64,000 nt of DNA, from positions 19,638 through 83,637 of the forward strand of contig JAPLTN010000004.1 in assembly GCA_026398135.1 (NCBI GenBank), in the 5' to 3' direction. A program made the position numbers and the translations under genes. Positions within the stretch are counted from its first letter, which is position 1. Each line of letters begins with the position of its first letter. The notes beneath the pieces were generated by a model. It was not told the DNA's origin and made no database searches. It saw nothing but the letters and a program-made list of their open reading frames with translations. The stretch is from Verrucomicrobiota bacterium (GTDB lineage: Bacteria; Verrucomicrobiota; Verrucomicrobiia; Opitutales; Opitutaceae). This document shows, one piece after another, positions 10,108-19,480 of the stretch.

Positions 10108-11598
10108 ATGTCCCTGCCCTTCCCAACACTCACCGCTTCTGAAGCCGCCGCCTTGGTTCGCCATGGTGACACCGTAGCCTTTGGTGGCTTCACGCCCGCC
10201 GGCTCGCCCAAGGACATCCCCACCGCCATCGCCGAACGCGCCACTGCCGAGCATACCGCCGGTCGTCCCTTCCAGATCGGTGTTATCACCGGTGCGTCCA
10301 CCGGAGCTTCCCTTGACGGCGCCCTCGCCAAAGCCGACGCCATCAGCTTCCGCACCCCCTACCAATCCGACCCCGACCTGCGCCGCGCCATCAACGCCAA
10401 CCGCGTCCGCTTTTTTGACCTTCACCTCAGCCAGCTCGCGCATCACGTGCGCATCGGCTCGCTCGGCCCCATAAACTGGACCGTGCTCGAAGCCGCCGAC
10501 ATCACCTCCGATGGTCGCGTGGTCCTGACCAGCGGCGTCGGCGCCGCCCCCACCTTCGCCCGCTGCGGCCAGCGCATCCTGATCGAAATCAACCGCCGCC
10601 ACCCCGCCAGCCTTTGCGGCCTGCACGACATCTACGAACCGATCGACCCGCCCAATCGTTGCGAAATCCCCCTCTACACCGTCTCCGATCGCATCGGCCA
10701 GCCCTGGCTCCAGCTGGATCCAGCCAAGATCGCCGGCATCGTTTACACCGACCGCGAGGACGAGGTCGGTGCCTTCGCCGAGCCCGACGCCGTGACCACC
10801 AAGATCGGTGAAAACGTCGCCAATTTCCTCGCCGCCGAGCTCGCCTCCGGACGCATCCCCGTCGACTTCCTGCCCCTCCAATCCGGCGTGGGCGACATAG
10901 CCAACGCCGTCCTCGGCGCGCTTGGCGCGCACCCCGACATTCCTCCGTTCGCGATGTATTCGGAAGTGCTCCAGGACGCGACGCTCGCCCTGCTGCGCCA
11001 AGGCAAACTGAAATTTGCCAGCGGTTGCTCGTTTACCCTCAGCCCGCCCGCGCTCAAAGCCCTCTACGCCGAATTGCCCGCCCTGCGTAACCGCCTCGTG
11101 CTGCGTCCGCAGGAAATCAGCAACAACCCCGAAATCGTTCGCCGCCTCGGCATCATCTCGGTCAACACCGCCATCGAAGCCGACTTGCAGGGCAACATCA
11201 ACAGCACCCACCTCTTCGGCAAATCCATGATGAATGGCATCGGCGGCTCGGGCGACTTCACCCGCAACGCCTACCTCTCCATCTTCACCTGCCCCTCCCT
11301 TCAAAAGGGCGGCAAGATCAGCACCCTCGTTCCCCAGGTCACGCACGCCGACCACAGCGAACACTCCGTTCAAGTCATCGTCACCGAGCATGGCGTGGCC
11401 GACCTCCGCCGCCTCGACCCGCGCCAGCGCGCCACCGTCATCATCGATAAATGCGCCCACCCCGATTTCCGCGCCGACCTGCACCACTACCTCGCGCTCT
11501 GCAACGACGGCCACGAGCCGTTCAACTTTGAACACGCCTTCGCCTTCCATCGCCGCTTCCAGCAAACCGGCGACATGCGCGGCGCGTTCACTGCCTAA
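10108..11598 (+). CDS. Acetyl-CoA hydrolase/transferase family, probable succinyl-CoA:acetate CoA-transferase
   Basis: This 496-residue enzyme belongs to the class I CoA-transferase group that contains AarC, ScpC and Cat1, which move CoA between succinate, acetate or propionate. The first half carries GGFTPAGSPKDIP; the second carries SEVLQD with the predicted catalytic Glu286, which forms the glutamyl-CoA thioester in AarC, and the CoA-binding loop GIGGSGDFTRNA. HGVADLRRLDPRQRA near the C-terminus is also typical. Length fits the family (about 500). The ATG at 10108 is the natural start. It would act in acetate/propionate fermentation or a modified TCA cycle; substrate preference cannot be read from sequence. 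Confidence 0.88.
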   Translation: MSLPFPTLTASEAAALVRHGDTVAFGGFTPAGSPKDIPTAIAERATAEHTAGRPFQIGVITGASTGASLDGALAKADAISFRTPYQSDPDLRRAINANRVRFFDLHLSQLAHHVRIGSLGPINWTVLEAADITSDGRVVLTSGVGAAPTFARCGQRILIEINRRHPASLCGLHDIYEPIDPPNRCEIPLYTVSDRIGQPWLQLDPAKIAGIVYTDREDEVGAFAEPDAVTTKIGENVANFLAAELASGRIPVDFLPLQSGVGDIANAVLGALGAHPDIPPFAMYSEVLQDATLALLRQGKLKFASGCSFTLSPPALKALYAELPALRNRLVLRPQEISNNPEIVRRLGIISVNTAIEADLQGNINSTHLFGKSMMNGIGGSGDFTRNAYLSIFTCPSLQKGGKISTLVPQVTHADHSEHSVQVIVTEHGVADLRRLDPRQRATVIIDKCAHPDFRADLHHYLALCNDGHEPFNFEHAFAFHRRFQQTGDMRGAFTA

Positions 11599-11621
11599 GT
11601 GTCCGTCAGCCGTCGTCCGGG

Positions 11622-11646
11622 TTGACCGCGCCTTGTGCGCGGTCAA
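11622..11646. repeat. Inverted repeat after the CoA-transferase gene
   Basis: The 9-bp perfect stem TTGACCGCG/CGCGGTCAA has a 7-base loop, 24 bp after the stop codon and just before the next start (11656). It has no T tract, so it is a weak terminator candidate. Confidence 0.4.
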
Positions 11647-11655
11647 TCTCGGACC

Positions 11656-12156
11656 ATGACGTTTCTGGAACAGCTCGAAGCCCTGAGTTACGTCGTCACC
11701 ATCATCGGCCTGCCCTTCGGTATCTGGGTTTACCTGCGCGACCAGCGCAAGGAGCGCAAAAACGAAGAGGAAGAGGTCTATGTCCGGCTCTCCGACCAGT
11801 ATTCCGAATTCCTCGAACTGGTCCTCAAAAACGCGGACTTGCAGCTCACCACCCGCAACAGCCCGGCCGCTCCACCCACACCCGAGCAACAGGAACGCCG
11901 CATGGTGCTTTTCGAGATTCTGGTCTCCCTCTTCGAACGCGCCTACATCCTGGTTTACGAACCCGAAATGGACCGCGAGGAAGCCCGTCTCTGGGGCTCC
12001 TGGGAAGACTACATGCGCGAGTGGTGCCGCCGGGCCGACTTTCGCGAGGCGCTGCCCGCCTTGCTTCGTGGCGAGGACCCCGATTTCGCAGCCTACATCA
12101 GTAGGCTCGCCAGCGAAGAAACCGCCGCCGTAAACACGGCTCGTCGCCAGCCTTGA
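11656..12156 (+). CDS. Small single-span membrane protein of unknown function
   Basis: 166 residues from the ATG at 11656; a GTG at 11635 would add seven. One hydrophobic segment (SYVVTIIGLPFGIWVYL, about 9-25) is followed by a strongly charged stretch (RDQRKERKNEEEEV) and a soluble helical domain of about 130 residues rich in Glu, Arg and aromatic residues. Single-pass proteins of this layout are widespread as uncharacterised bacterial proteins. It follows the CoA-transferase gene by 57 bp, but an inverted repeat lies between, so co-transcription is uncertain. Confidence 0.75.
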   Translation: MTFLEQLEALSYVVTIIGLPFGIWVYLRDQRKERKNEEEEVYVRLSDQYSEFLELVLKNADLQLTTRNSPAAPPTPEQQERRMVLFEILVSLFERAYILVYEPEMDREEARLWGSWEDYMREWCRRADFREALPALLRGEDPDFAAYISRLASEETAAVNTARRQP

Positions 12157-12164
12157 TTCCGCCT

Positions 12165-12953
12165 TCAACGCCCGCGCTTCATGTGGAGCAACTCCACCTT
12201 GAGGGCGCGTTTCTGAGTCTCGTCGTATTCGACGATCGCTCCCGAGATACGCACATCGCCCTCCGCGACTTCGAATTTACGCGGCATGCCGTCGAGAAAC
12301 TTTTCCACCACCGGCTTTACCTCGCGGCCCAAGACCGAGGCATAAGGACCGGTCATGCCGACATCGCACATAAAACCTGTTCCGCCCGGCAGCACACACG
12401 CATCCGCCGTAGGCACATGGGTGTGGGTTCCGAGCACTGCCACCGCACGCCCGTCGAGATGCCAGCCAAGCGCGATTTTTTCGCTCGTGGCCTCCATGTG
12501 CGCCTCAACCAAAAACCCGTCCGCCTCGCCCGCCAGTTTGCGCAGCATCTGGTCGGCACCGATAAACGGACACTCCGCTTTCATGCCCATGAAGGTGCGC
12601 CCGAGCACGGTGAACACCGCGAGGCGAAACCCCTTCACATTTACGATCACATGGTCCGCCCCCGGACACGCCCCGGGCAGGTTGGCGGGACGGCAGACCT
12701 TGGGAAAATCGTCGATTTCCGACTCCCACCCGCGCTGGTCCCAGACGTGGTCGCCTAGCGTAATAGCGTCCACCCCGCTCTGGAGCAGACCCTTGACGAT
12801 GCCGCCGTTTATGCCTGCTCCGGCGGCGGCGTTTTCCCCGTTGGCGATGACGGCATCGAGCTTCAGCTCGGTGCGCAGGCGCGGCAGCCGCTCCATCAAC
12901 ATTTCCCGACCGGGGCGGCCCACGATATCGCCGACAAAAAGTAGTCTCAACAT
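12165..12953 (-). CDS. ymdB: YmdB-family metallophosphoesterase (2',3'-cyclic nucleotide phosphodiesterase)
   Basis: This 262-residue protein matches the YmdB/TIGR00282 family. B. subtilis YmdB is a binuclear metal phosphodiesterase active on 2',3'-cyclic nucleotides that affects biofilm and motility decisions. Metal-site motifs are FVGDIVGRPGR (Asp9), ANGENAAAG (Glu40, Asn41), EAHMEATSEK and GTHTHVPTAD. One position is odd: the family motif GNHTWD reads GDHVWD here, so the bridging Asn is replaced by Asp68. The gene follows fabF by 69 bp on the same strand with a T-less inverted repeat between. Confidence 0.9.
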   Translation of the reverse strand: MLRLLFVGDIVGRPGREMLMERLPRLRTELKLDAVIANGENAAAGAGINGGIVKGLLQSGVDAITLGDHVWDQRGWESEIDDFPKVCRPANLPGACPGADHVIVNVKGFRLAVFTVLGRTFMGMKAECPFIGADQMLRKLAGEADGFLVEAHMEATSEKIALGWHLDGRAVAVLGTHTHVPTADACVLPGGTGFMCDVGMTGPYASVLGREVKPVVEKFLDGMPRKFEVAEGDVRISGAIVEYDETQKRALKVELLHMKRGR

Positions 12954-12979
12954 GCGCGCACCGTGCGCCCCCGCCGCGC

Positions 12980-13009
12980 CCCCTCCAAGCCAAAACCTGG
13001 CCGGAGGGG
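12980..13009 (-). repeat. Inverted repeat between fabF and ymdB
   Basis: The 7-bp arms CCCCTCC/GGAGGGG enclose a further imperfect GGCC/GGCT pairing. There is no U tract, so it could be a weak terminator or RNA-processing hairpin. Confidence 0.35.
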
Positions 13010-13022
13010 TCTTATCCGCTGC

Positions 13023-14273
13023 TTAAACCGCGCGGAAAACGACCGCCGCGTTCTGGCCGCCGAAACCGAGGTTGTTGCTCAATACCGCCGAAACCGAGGC
13101 TGAGCGGGCCACATTGGGCACATAGTCCAGATCGCACTCGGGATCGGGATCGTGGAGGTTGATGGTCGGCGCGAGGGTCTGGGTTTGCAGCGTCTTGGCG
13201 CAGATCACGCTCTCGATGCCGCCAGCGCCGCCGAGCAGATGCCCGGTCATGGATTTGGTGGAGCTGACCGGCACGGACTTGGCCCGGTCGCCAAACACAC
13301 GTTTGATCGCGAGGGTCTCGAATTTGTCATTGTAAGGCGTGCTGGTGCCGTGGGCGTTGATGTAGCCGACCGCATCGGTGGCGACGCCGGCGGATTTGAG
13401 CGCACGCGTCATGGCCATACCGAGGCCTTTGCCCTCGGGATCGGGCATGGTGATGTGGTGGGCGTCGGCGGTGGCGGCGTAGCCAGCCAGTTCGCAATAG
13501 ATACGGGCTCCGCGTTTTTTCGCGTGTTCGAGCGATTCGAGCACGAGCACGCCCGCGCCTTCACCCATGATGAAGCCGTCGCGGCCGTTGGAGAAGGGGC
13601 GGCAGGCGGTGGCCGGATCGTCGTTGCGCGTGCTCATGGCCTTCATCGCGCAGAAGCTGGCGTAGGCGAAGGGCGTGATGGCGGCCTCGGTGCCACCCGC
13701 GATCATCACATCGGCGTCGCCACGACGGATCATGTGCATGGATTCGCCCAAGGCGTGGGTGCCGGTGGCGCAGGCGGAAACGACGCCGAAATTGGGTCCG
13801 CGCGCGCCGAGCTCAATGGCAATGATGCCCGAGCAAATGTTGCCGATCAGCGCCGGGATGGTGAAGGGCGAGACCTTGCGGGGGCCGCCGTCGTGCAGCT
13901 TTTTTAACTGCGTCTCGTAGGTGAACATGCCGCCGATGCCGGACCCAACAACCACGCCTACGCGGTCGGGATCTTCGGTGTCCATGCTCAGACCAGAGTC
14001 AGCCCAGGCCTGCTTGGCGGCGCAAAAGCCGAAGTGAGTGTAGCGGTCGTTGCGGCGCGCCTCCTTCGGATCCATGAAATCCTCCGCATTCCAACCGCGT
14101 ACCTCGGCGCCGATCTGGGTGGAGAAGGGGGCGGGATCAAAGAGCGAGATACGGTCGATGCCGTTTTTACCGGCGACGAGACTGGCCCAGAAAGTGTCGG
14201 CGTTCTGGCCGAGGCCGTGAATGACGCCGAGGCCGGTGACGACGACGCGTTGGGAATCAGGAAGCGTGGACAT
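13023..14273 (-). CDS. fabF: Beta-ketoacyl-ACP synthase II
   Basis: This 416-residue condensing enzyme elongates acyl-ACP with malonyl-ACP in type II fatty-acid synthesis. The catalytic triad is visible: Cys168 in VVSACATGTH, His308 in INAHGTSTPYND and His345 in SMTGHLLGGAGG. The RPFSNGRDGFIMGEGAG segment is typical of FabF. Length matches E. coli FabF (413). It lies downstream of acpP on the same strand, but a strong terminator and about 110 bp separate them, so fabF can be expressed from its own promoter. Confidence 0.95.
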   Translation of the reverse strand: MSTLPDSQRVVVTGLGVIHGLGQNADTFWASLVAGKNGIDRISLFDPAPFSTQIGAEVRGWNAEDFMDPKEARRNDRYTHFGFCAAKQAWADSGLSMDTEDPDRVGVVVGSGIGGMFTYETQLKKLHDGGPRKVSPFTIPALIGNICSGIIAIELGARGPNFGVVSACATGTHALGESMHMIRRGDADVMIAGGTEAAITPFAYASFCAMKAMSTRNDDPATACRPFSNGRDGFIMGEGAGVLVLESLEHAKKRGARIYCELAGYAATADAHHITMPDPEGKGLGMAMTRALKSAGVATDAVGYINAHGTSTPYNDKFETLAIKRVFGDRAKSVPVSSTKSMTGHLLGGAGGIESVICAKTLQTQTLAPTINLHDPDPECDLDYVPNVARSASVSAVLSNNLGFGGQNAAVVFRAV

Positions 14274-14381
14274 ATGCGAAGGGAAAACGTTGAGGCACCG
14301 GCACCACGTAGCGCAAGACTTGGGGCAGAAGCAGATTGGAAAAGTGACGATTTACAAAATTCACTCCGCGTGACCGAAAAA

Positions 14382-14415
14382 CAAAACCGCCCGCTCCGGA
14401 ATACGGAGCGGGCGG
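14382..14415 (-). terminator. Intrinsic terminator after acpP
   Basis: The 12-bp stem CCGCCCGCTCCG/CGGAGCGGGCGG has a 5-base loop and is followed on the minus strand by TTTTGTTTTT. It sits between acpP and fabF. Confidence 0.85.
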
Positions 14416-14447
14416 TTCAAAAGTAACGCGAATGAAGCGCGGAGGGC

Positions 14448-14711
14448 TTAGGCGACGCCGGCCTTGGCCTTGATGTAGTCGGTCACCTGACCGACGGTCT
14501 TGAGCTTCTCGGCATCGGCTTCAGGGATCTCGCCCTTGATCTCGTCCTTGAACTCTTCTTCGAAGGCCATGATCAACTCGACGGTGTCGAGGGAATCGGC
14601 ACCAAGGTCGTCCAAAAAGGACGCGGTGGGCGTGATCTGCTCTTCATTAACATTGAGTTGGTTAACGATGATTTCTTTGACGCGCTGTTCGATGGTTTTT
14701 TGGTCGGCCAT
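14448..14711 (-). CDS. acpP: Acyl carrier protein
   Basis: This 87-residue acidic protein carries growing acyl chains on phosphopantetheine. The attachment motif is [12 protein letters not shown] with Ser40. The frame is open upstream to 14744, but the ATG at 14711 ([10 protein letters not shown]) gives the normal ACP N-terminus and is 29 bp after the fabG stop. fabG-acpP is a common bacterial order. Confidence 0.95.
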   Translation of the reverse strand: MADQKTIEQRVKEIIVNQLNVNEEQITPTASFLDDLGADSLDTVELIMAFEEEFKDEIKGEIPEADAEKLKTVGQVTDYIKAKAGVA

Positions 14712-14740
14712 GTTGGGTAAAATGCTGGAATGAAGAAGGC

Positions 14741-15481
14741 TCACATCGCCATGCCACCGTCAACGGCAAAAACTTGGCCGGTGATATATGCCGCTTCGTC
14801 TGCGCAAAGAAACGCGACCGCGTGGGCGATATCGGCGGGTTCGCCGAAACGCTGCATAGGAATAAGCGCGGTGGCACCCTTTTGCACCTCTTCGCTGAGC
14901 TCGGCGGTCATATCGGTCTTGATAAAGCCGGGGGCGACCACGTTCACGGTGACGCCGCGCTTGGCGAATTCCTTGGCGGTGGCCTTGGTAAAGCCGATCA
15001 TGCCGGCCTTGGCGGCGGCGTAGTTGGCCTGCCCGGCGTTGCCCATGATGCCGGTCACCGAGGAGATGTTGACGATGCGACCGAAACGGGCGCGGCACAT
15101 GGGCCAGCCGATCGCCTTGGTCCAGTAAAAGCAGCTGGTGAGGTTGGTCTGGATGACGCTGTTCCAATCGTCGTCACTCATGCGTGCGAGCAGGCCGTCG
15201 CGGGTGATGCCGGCGTTGTTCACCAGAATGTCGATTTTACCAAACTCCTTGAGCAGGGCCTCGGCGGCGGCGTTCACCGCCGCACCGTCGGCCACGTCCA
15301 CCGCACGAGCCACGGCCTTGCCGCCGGCGGCGGTGATGGCGGCGGCGACCGCGCCGCAGGATTCGGCAGACTTGGAAACGCAGATAACAGTCACGCCCTG
15401 GGCGGCAAGGGTCTCGGCGATGGCTTTGCCGATGCCACGTCCGGCGCCGGTGACTAGAGCGGTTCTATTGGTGTAGGTCAT
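14741..15481 (-). CDS. fabG: 3-oxoacyl-ACP reductase
   Basis: This 246-residue SDR-family enzyme reduces 3-ketoacyl-ACP with NADPH. The cofactor loop TGAGRGIG (11-18), NNAG (88-91) and the catalytic Ser141, Tyr154 and Lys158 in the [20 protein letters not shown] segment are all present, as is the C-terminal [13 protein letters not shown]. Length matches E. coli FabG (244). It precedes acpP with 29 bp between and follows the CysJ-like reductase by 67 bp on the same strand. Confidence 0.95.
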   Translation of the reverse strand: MTYTNRTALVTGAGRGIGKAIAETLAAQGVTVICVSKSAESCGAVAAAITAAGGKAVARAVDVADGAAVNAAAEALLKEFGKIDILVNNAGITRDGLLARMSDDDWNSVIQTNLTSCFYWTKAIGWPMCRARFGRIVNISSVTGIMGNAGQANYAAAKAGMIGFTKATAKEFAKRGVTVNVVAPGFIKTDMTAELSEEVQKGATALIPMQRFGEPADIAHAVAFLCADEAAYITGQVFAVDGGMAM

Positions 15482-15548
15482 GGAGAGGGGAGAAACGAAA
15501 CAGAAGAGGGTTTAAGCGCGGGGTGCGAAGTCGGCGGGAACAGATGCG

Positions 15549-16718
15549 TTAGTAAACGTCACGCTGGTAGCGTTTGTCCTTTTTCATCTGCTTCACGTAT
15601 TCCTGTGCCTTCTCAATGGGCATGGCACCTTGCTCGGCGATGATGTCGTGCAGGGCTTGGTCCACGTCCTTGGCCATGCGCTTGGCATCGCCGCAGACGA
15701 AGAAGTGCCCGCCGTTTTGAATCCAAGCCCAAAGCTCGGCCGCGTTGGTGCGCATCTTGTCCTGCACATAGACCTTGGTGCCCTGATCGCGGGACCAAGC
15801 GAGGTCGAGATGAGCGAGTTTGCCGTCGGCGAGATACTTCTCCCACTCCTCTTGATAGAGAAAGTCAGTCTGACTCTTCTGGTCGCCGAAAAACACCCAG
15901 TTGCGCCCCGTCGCCCCGGAGGCGATGCGATCCTGCACAAAGGCGCGAAACGGCGCGATACCGGTGCCGGGCCCGACCATGATGCAATCCTTGGCACCAT
16001 CTTCCGGCGGGCCGAAGTGAGAATCGGAAACGAATACCGGCGTCGGCGTCTCGCCCAGCGCCACGCGGTCGGCCATGAAGGTGGAACACACACCGTGGCG
16101 CTCGCGGCCGTTGGTGGAGTAGCGCACCACCGCAACCGTGAGGTGAATCTCCTGCGGATAAACCCGGGAAGACGACGCGATCGAGTAAAGACGCGGCATG
16201 AGTTTGCGCATGTGGTCCACCAGCTCCTGAGCGGTCAGGCGGGCGGAGGGAAACTCGGCCAACAAATCCGCATACTCGCGCTCGTCCAAAAAGGCGGTGA
16301 GCTGCTCCTTCGCCTCGGGCTTGAGCAGGGCCTCAAGCCGGGCCTTCTCGACGGAGTCGGTGGCTTTGGCGAAGAGGGTGTTGACGATTTTCGCGGTCGG
16401 GCCACCCAGCGCCAGCCGTGAGCTCAGGGCCTCGCGCAAAGTGATCGGCGCGGGCAGTTTGAGCATCGCCGGGGAAACCAGTTCGCTGCCCGTAGCTTGC
16501 ACGCACGAGATAATCGCCTCCACCTCGACCCCTCGATTGGTCGGGAAAACGCCGAGCGAATCGCCCGCTTTATAGACGAGGTCGCTGCCCTTGAGCGAGA
16601 CGACGAAATGGCGGGTCTCCTTGGCGGAGCCCGGCTGGTTAAGCAGTCGGTTCTCGGTGATGCGGGCCGGGAACGGGTTCTCTTTGGAATACAGGGAAGC
16701 GGCGACGATTGCGGACAT
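15549..16718 (-). CDS. CysJ-like FAD/NADPH oxidoreductase without flavodoxin domain
   Basis: This 389-residue protein matches the FAD-binding and NADPH-binding halves of the sulfite reductase alpha subunit/cytochrome P450 reductase family. Motifs: RLYSIASSS (176-184, FAD), HGVCSTFMA (208-216), GPGTGIAPFRAF (249-260, NADPH pyrophosphate), FFGDQKSQTDFLY (276-288), FFVCGDAKRMAKDV (339-352) and the terminal aromatic RDVY. CysJ is about 600 residues and begins with an FMN flavodoxin domain, which is absent here, so electrons must leave by another partner. No hemoprotein subunit or cys gene lies nearby. It is the first gene of the minus-strand block that continues with fabG and acpP. Confidence 0.85.
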   Translation of the reverse strand: MSAIVAASLYSKENPFPARITENRLLNQPGSAKETRHFVVSLKGSDLVYKAGDSLGVFPTNRGVEVEAIISCVQATGSELVSPAMLKLPAPITLREALSSRLALGGPTAKIVNTLFAKATDSVEKARLEALLKPEAKEQLTAFLDEREYADLLAEFPSARLTAQELVDHMRKLMPRLYSIASSSRVYPQEIHLTVAVVRYSTNGRERHGVCSTFMADRVALGETPTPVFVSDSHFGPPEDGAKDCIMVGPGTGIAPFRAFVQDRIASGATGRNWVFFGDQKSQTDFLYQEEWEKYLADGKLAHLDLAWSRDQGTKVYVQDKMRTNAAELWAWIQNGGHFFVCGDAKRMAKDVDQALHDIIAEQGAMPIEKAQEYVKQMKKDKRYQRDVY

Positions 16719-16839
16719 AAGAGGTCGTACGTCATGCCCGCCCCGCGCCTGCGCAAGCCCTTACTTTCTGCGTTCATTCTCCGCCCGCCCTGCGCGCGCG
16801 CTTGCTTCGCTCCACGCTTTCGCGCCAACTGACCCGCTC

Positions 16840-17664
16840 ATGTCCGACACCGCCGTCCGTCTGCAAAAATTCATCGCCGATGCCGGCGTCTGTTCCCGCC
16901 GCGCCGCCGAGCAACTCATCGCCCAAGGCGAAGTGTGGGTAAACGCCAAGGTCGCCACCCTCGGCCAGAAAATCGACCCCGAGACCGACAAAGTCACCGT
17001 CGAAGGCATCCAGGTGCGCTCCATCGTGCAGCCAAAGATCACCCTCGCCGTCCACAAACCGCGCGGGCTGATCTGCTCCAACGACGACCCGCATAATCCC
17101 GAAACCGTCTTTACCCTCCTGCCCCGCCAGCTGGCGAAATACCGGTTTTTCTGCGCCGGCCGCCTCGATAAAGACTCCGAGGGCCTGGTCATCCTGACCA
17201 CCGATGGCGATCTCGCCCAACGGCTGACCCACCCGAGCAACCTCGTTACCAAGCGTTACCTCGTTATCCTGGAAAACGGCTTCGCCCGCGAACGCATTCC
17301 CCGCCTCCTTTCCGGCATCACCATCGATGGCGAACGCCTCAAGGTCGAATACGCCAACCTCATCAACCCCAGCCCGTCCGGCCTCGCCACCTCGCTCGAT
17401 GTGCACATGCACCACGGCAAGAAACGCGAAATCCGCCAGCTCTTCCTCGCCCTCGGCCACCCGGTTAAACGCCTCAAACGCTACCAAATCGGCGCCTTCG
17501 CCCTCCGCGGCATCCCTATGCGCGCCGGCAAACAACTCTCCCCCGCCGAGATCGAGTCCCTCTTCGCCCAACCCGGCCTTGCCCCGCGCCCCTCCTCGGT
17601 GCGCGCCTCGCAAAAACCCGCCCCCAAACGGCTCGCCAAACGCCGTCCCGCCGCCAAAAAGTAA
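16840..17664 (+). CDS. RsuA/RluB-family rRNA pseudouridine synthase
   Basis: 274 residues from the ATG at 16840; the open frame extends upstream to 16591 but overlaps the divergent gene. An N-terminal S4 RNA-binding domain (VRLQKFIADAGVCSRRAAEQLI, here split for length: residues 6-27) is followed by the synthase domain with GRLDKDSEGLVILT, where Asp110 is the expected catalytic residue. KKREIRQLFLALGHPVKRLKR is the family's second signature. The C-terminus is a basic Pro/Lys/Arg tail of about 30 residues. Whether it modifies 16S (RsuA) or 23S (RluB/E) rRNA cannot be told. It is the first gene of a plus-strand run. Confidence 0.9.
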   Translation: MSDTAVRLQKFIADAGVCSRRAAEQLIAQGEVWVNAKVATLGQKIDPETDKVTVEGIQVRSIVQPKITLAVHKPRGLICSNDDPHNPETVFTLLPRQLAKYRFFCAGRLDKDSEGLVILTTDGDLAQRLTHPSNLVTKRYLVILENGFARERIPRLLSGITIDGERLKVEYANLINPSPSGLATSLDVHMHHGKKREIRQLFLALGHPVKRLKRYQIGAFALRGIPMRAGKQLSPAEIESLFAQPGLAPRPSSVRASQKPAPKRLAKRRPAAKK

Positions 17665-17701
17665 CGCTCTCTCTATTTTAAATCCGCACCGACTCCGTAA
17701 C

Positions 17702-18508
17702 ATGAAGCGCATCCTGTTCACCGCCCTCGCCTTGTTTACCGCCGCCGCCCGCGCCGCCAGCCTGGAGGCACCCTTGCCCGCCTTCGCCGCGCCCGACGCC
17801 AAAGCCCCCATCCTCGGCACCGCCAAAGCCGGGACCAAACTCGCCACCGTGGCCGCCCCCGCCGGCTGGGCCGCCGTGGAGCTCGTCGGCCCCCACACCG
17901 TTTACGTCACCGAAAAAGACACCCTGAAAAACTTCGAGGTTCGCCCGGGCGGCGCCTACCACTCCGCCCCGCGCGCCGATTCCCCCGTGGTCGGCCTCGC
18001 TGGCGAAAAAGACCCGTCCGACTTCGTCGATGTCGCCGGTCGTTTTAACAAGTTCTCTCTCAAGAAAACCCTCATCGCCTACGTCCGTATGGCCCCCACC
18101 GCCGTGACGCCCGTCGCCGCCGCGCCCGTGCCCGCCGCCCCTGCCCCCTCCCCTGCCGCCGCGCCCGAGCTCATGGGCGACCTCAACGCCACCCTGCGCA
18201 ACGACATCCCCGCCAACTCGCCCGCCAGCCCCGGCCACAGCGCGCAACTCGGCGAACCCCGCCTCGCCCGCACCTTCTTCGGTGTCGTCGCCTCGACCCG
18301 CAATCCGCTCCGCCCGCGCCGTCCCTATGATTTCCAAATCAACGACTCCGCCGGCGCTCGCATCGCCTACATCGACATCTCCCAACTTCTCCTCACTGAG
18401 CAGATCGAAGCCTTTATCGGCCGCCCCGTGTTCATCCTCGGCACCGCCGAGCCCCTCGGCTCCGGCAACGAAATCGTGATCCGCTGCGAAACCCTGAAAC
18501 TCCAATAA
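17702..18508 (+). CDS. Secreted SH3-like protein of unknown function
   Basis: 268 residues from the ATG at 17702; the same frame is open far upstream through the previous gene but that part is a shadow. A signal peptide ([17 protein letters not shown]) is followed by two short beta-rich segments resembling bacterial SH3 domains ([32 protein letters not shown] and [17 protein letters not shown]), an Ala/Pro linker at about 140-165, and a C-terminal domain of about 90 residues with [20 protein letters not shown] and [14 protein letters not shown]. It probably sits in the periplasm or envelope. A terminator follows directly. Confidence 0.75.
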   Translation: MKRILFTALALFTAAARAASLEAPLPAFAAPDAKAPILGTAKAGTKLATVAAPAGWAAVELVGPHTVYVTEKDTLKNFEVRPGGAYHSAPRADSPVVGLAGEKDPSDFVDVAGRFNKFSLKKTLIAYVRMAPTAVTPVAAAPVPAAPAPSPAAAPELMGDLNATLRNDIPANSPASPGHSAQLGEPRLARTFFGVVASTRNPLRPRRPYDFQINDSAGARIAYIDISQLLLTEQIEAFIGRPVFILGTAEPLGSGNEIVIRCETLKLQ

Positions 18509-18533
18509 AACGTCCGCCCTCCCGGACGTTTTT
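18507..18533 (+). terminator. Intrinsic terminator after the SH3-like gene
   Basis: The 6-bp stem CGTCCG/CGGACG, lengthened by flanking A and T runs, has a 6-base loop and ends in five T residues. It starts within the stop codon of the upstream gene. Confidence 0.75.
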
Positions 18534-18570
18534 CCAGCTCCCGGCACCTTCGCCGACTTATCTCTCCACC

Positions 18571-19443
18571 ATGCAGCTCATCGACGGCAACGCCATCGCC
18601 GCCTCCATCATCAGTGAACTCAAGGCCAAGGTCGCCGCGCTTCCCGGCCGACGTCCTTGCCTCGCCCTCGTGCGAGTGGGCGAAGACCCCGCCTCGGTCT
18701 CCTACGTGAAGAAAAAGGAGAAAACCGCCGCCGAAATCGGCATCGAAAGCCGCATCATCCTGCCTCCGGTCACTATTTCCCAGACGGCGCTCGAAACCCT
18801 GATCGACGAGCTCAACGCCGACCCCACCGTGGACGGCATCCTCGTCCAGTCCCCCCTGCCCAAGCCACTCAACGAACTGGCCGTCTTCCGCCGCATCGCC
18901 GCGCATAAGGACGTGGACGGTTTCCATACCCTCAACCTCGGTAAAATCGCCCAGGAAGACGACACCGGCTTCGTCGCATGCACCCCCGCCGGTGTCATGG
19001 AGCTGCTCGCCCGCTCCGGCACCGACCTCAACGGCAAACACGTCGTCGTGCTCGGCCGCTCCCTCATCGTCGGCAAACCCGTGGCCCTGCTCGCCCTCCA
19101 GAAAAAAGCCGGTGCCAACGGCACCGTCACCATCTGCCACTCCGGCACCACCGACCTGCCCGCCATCACCCGCCTGGCCGATGTGCTCATCGCCGCCATC
19201 GGACGCCCCGAATTCGTCAAGGCCCACATGGTCAAACCCGGCGCCGTCATCATCGACGTCGGCATCAACCGCGTGGCCGATGCGTCCAAGAAAACCGGCT
19301 ACAAACTCGTCGGCGACGTGGATTTCGCCGGTGTCTCTCCCCTCGTTTCCAAGATCACCCCGGTCCCCGGCGGCGTCGGCCCCATGACCGTCTGCATGCT
19401 GATGCAGAACACCCTCAAGGCCCGCCTCCTCGCCGCCGCCTGA
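18571..19443 (+). CDS. folD: Bifunctional methylenetetrahydrofolate dehydrogenase/cyclohydrolase
   Basis: This 290-residue FolD interconverts 5,10-methylene- and 10-formyl-tetrahydrofolate with NADP. Signatures: [17 protein letters not shown] with the catalytic Lys, [41 protein letters not shown] and [15 protein letters not shown]. Length matches E. coli FolD (288). It lies in a plus-strand run after a terminator, so it probably has its own promoter in the 40-bp gap, and is followed 37 bp later by the response-regulator gene. Confidence 0.96.
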   Translation: MQLIDGNAIAASIISELKAKVAALPGRRPCLALVRVGEDPASVSYVKKKEKTAAEIGIESRIILPPVTISQTALETLIDELNADPTVDGILVQSPLPKPLNELAVFRRIAAHKDVDGFHTLNLGKIAQEDDTGFVACTPAGVMELLARSGTDLNGKHVVVLGRSLIVGKPVALLALQKKAGANGTVTICHSGTTDLPAITRLADVLIAAIGRPEFVKAHMVKPGAVIIDVGINRVADASKKTGYKLVGDVDFAGVSPLVSKITPVPGGVGPMTVCMLMQNTLKARLLAAA

Positions 19444-19480
19444 ACGCCCCGATCTCGCACGCGTTTTCCGACCGGCCCCC

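Noticed and set aside
10057..12168. 703-codon open frame antisense to the CoA-transferase gene
   Set aside because: Low-complexity shadow composition with no motif; spans two real genes and their gap.
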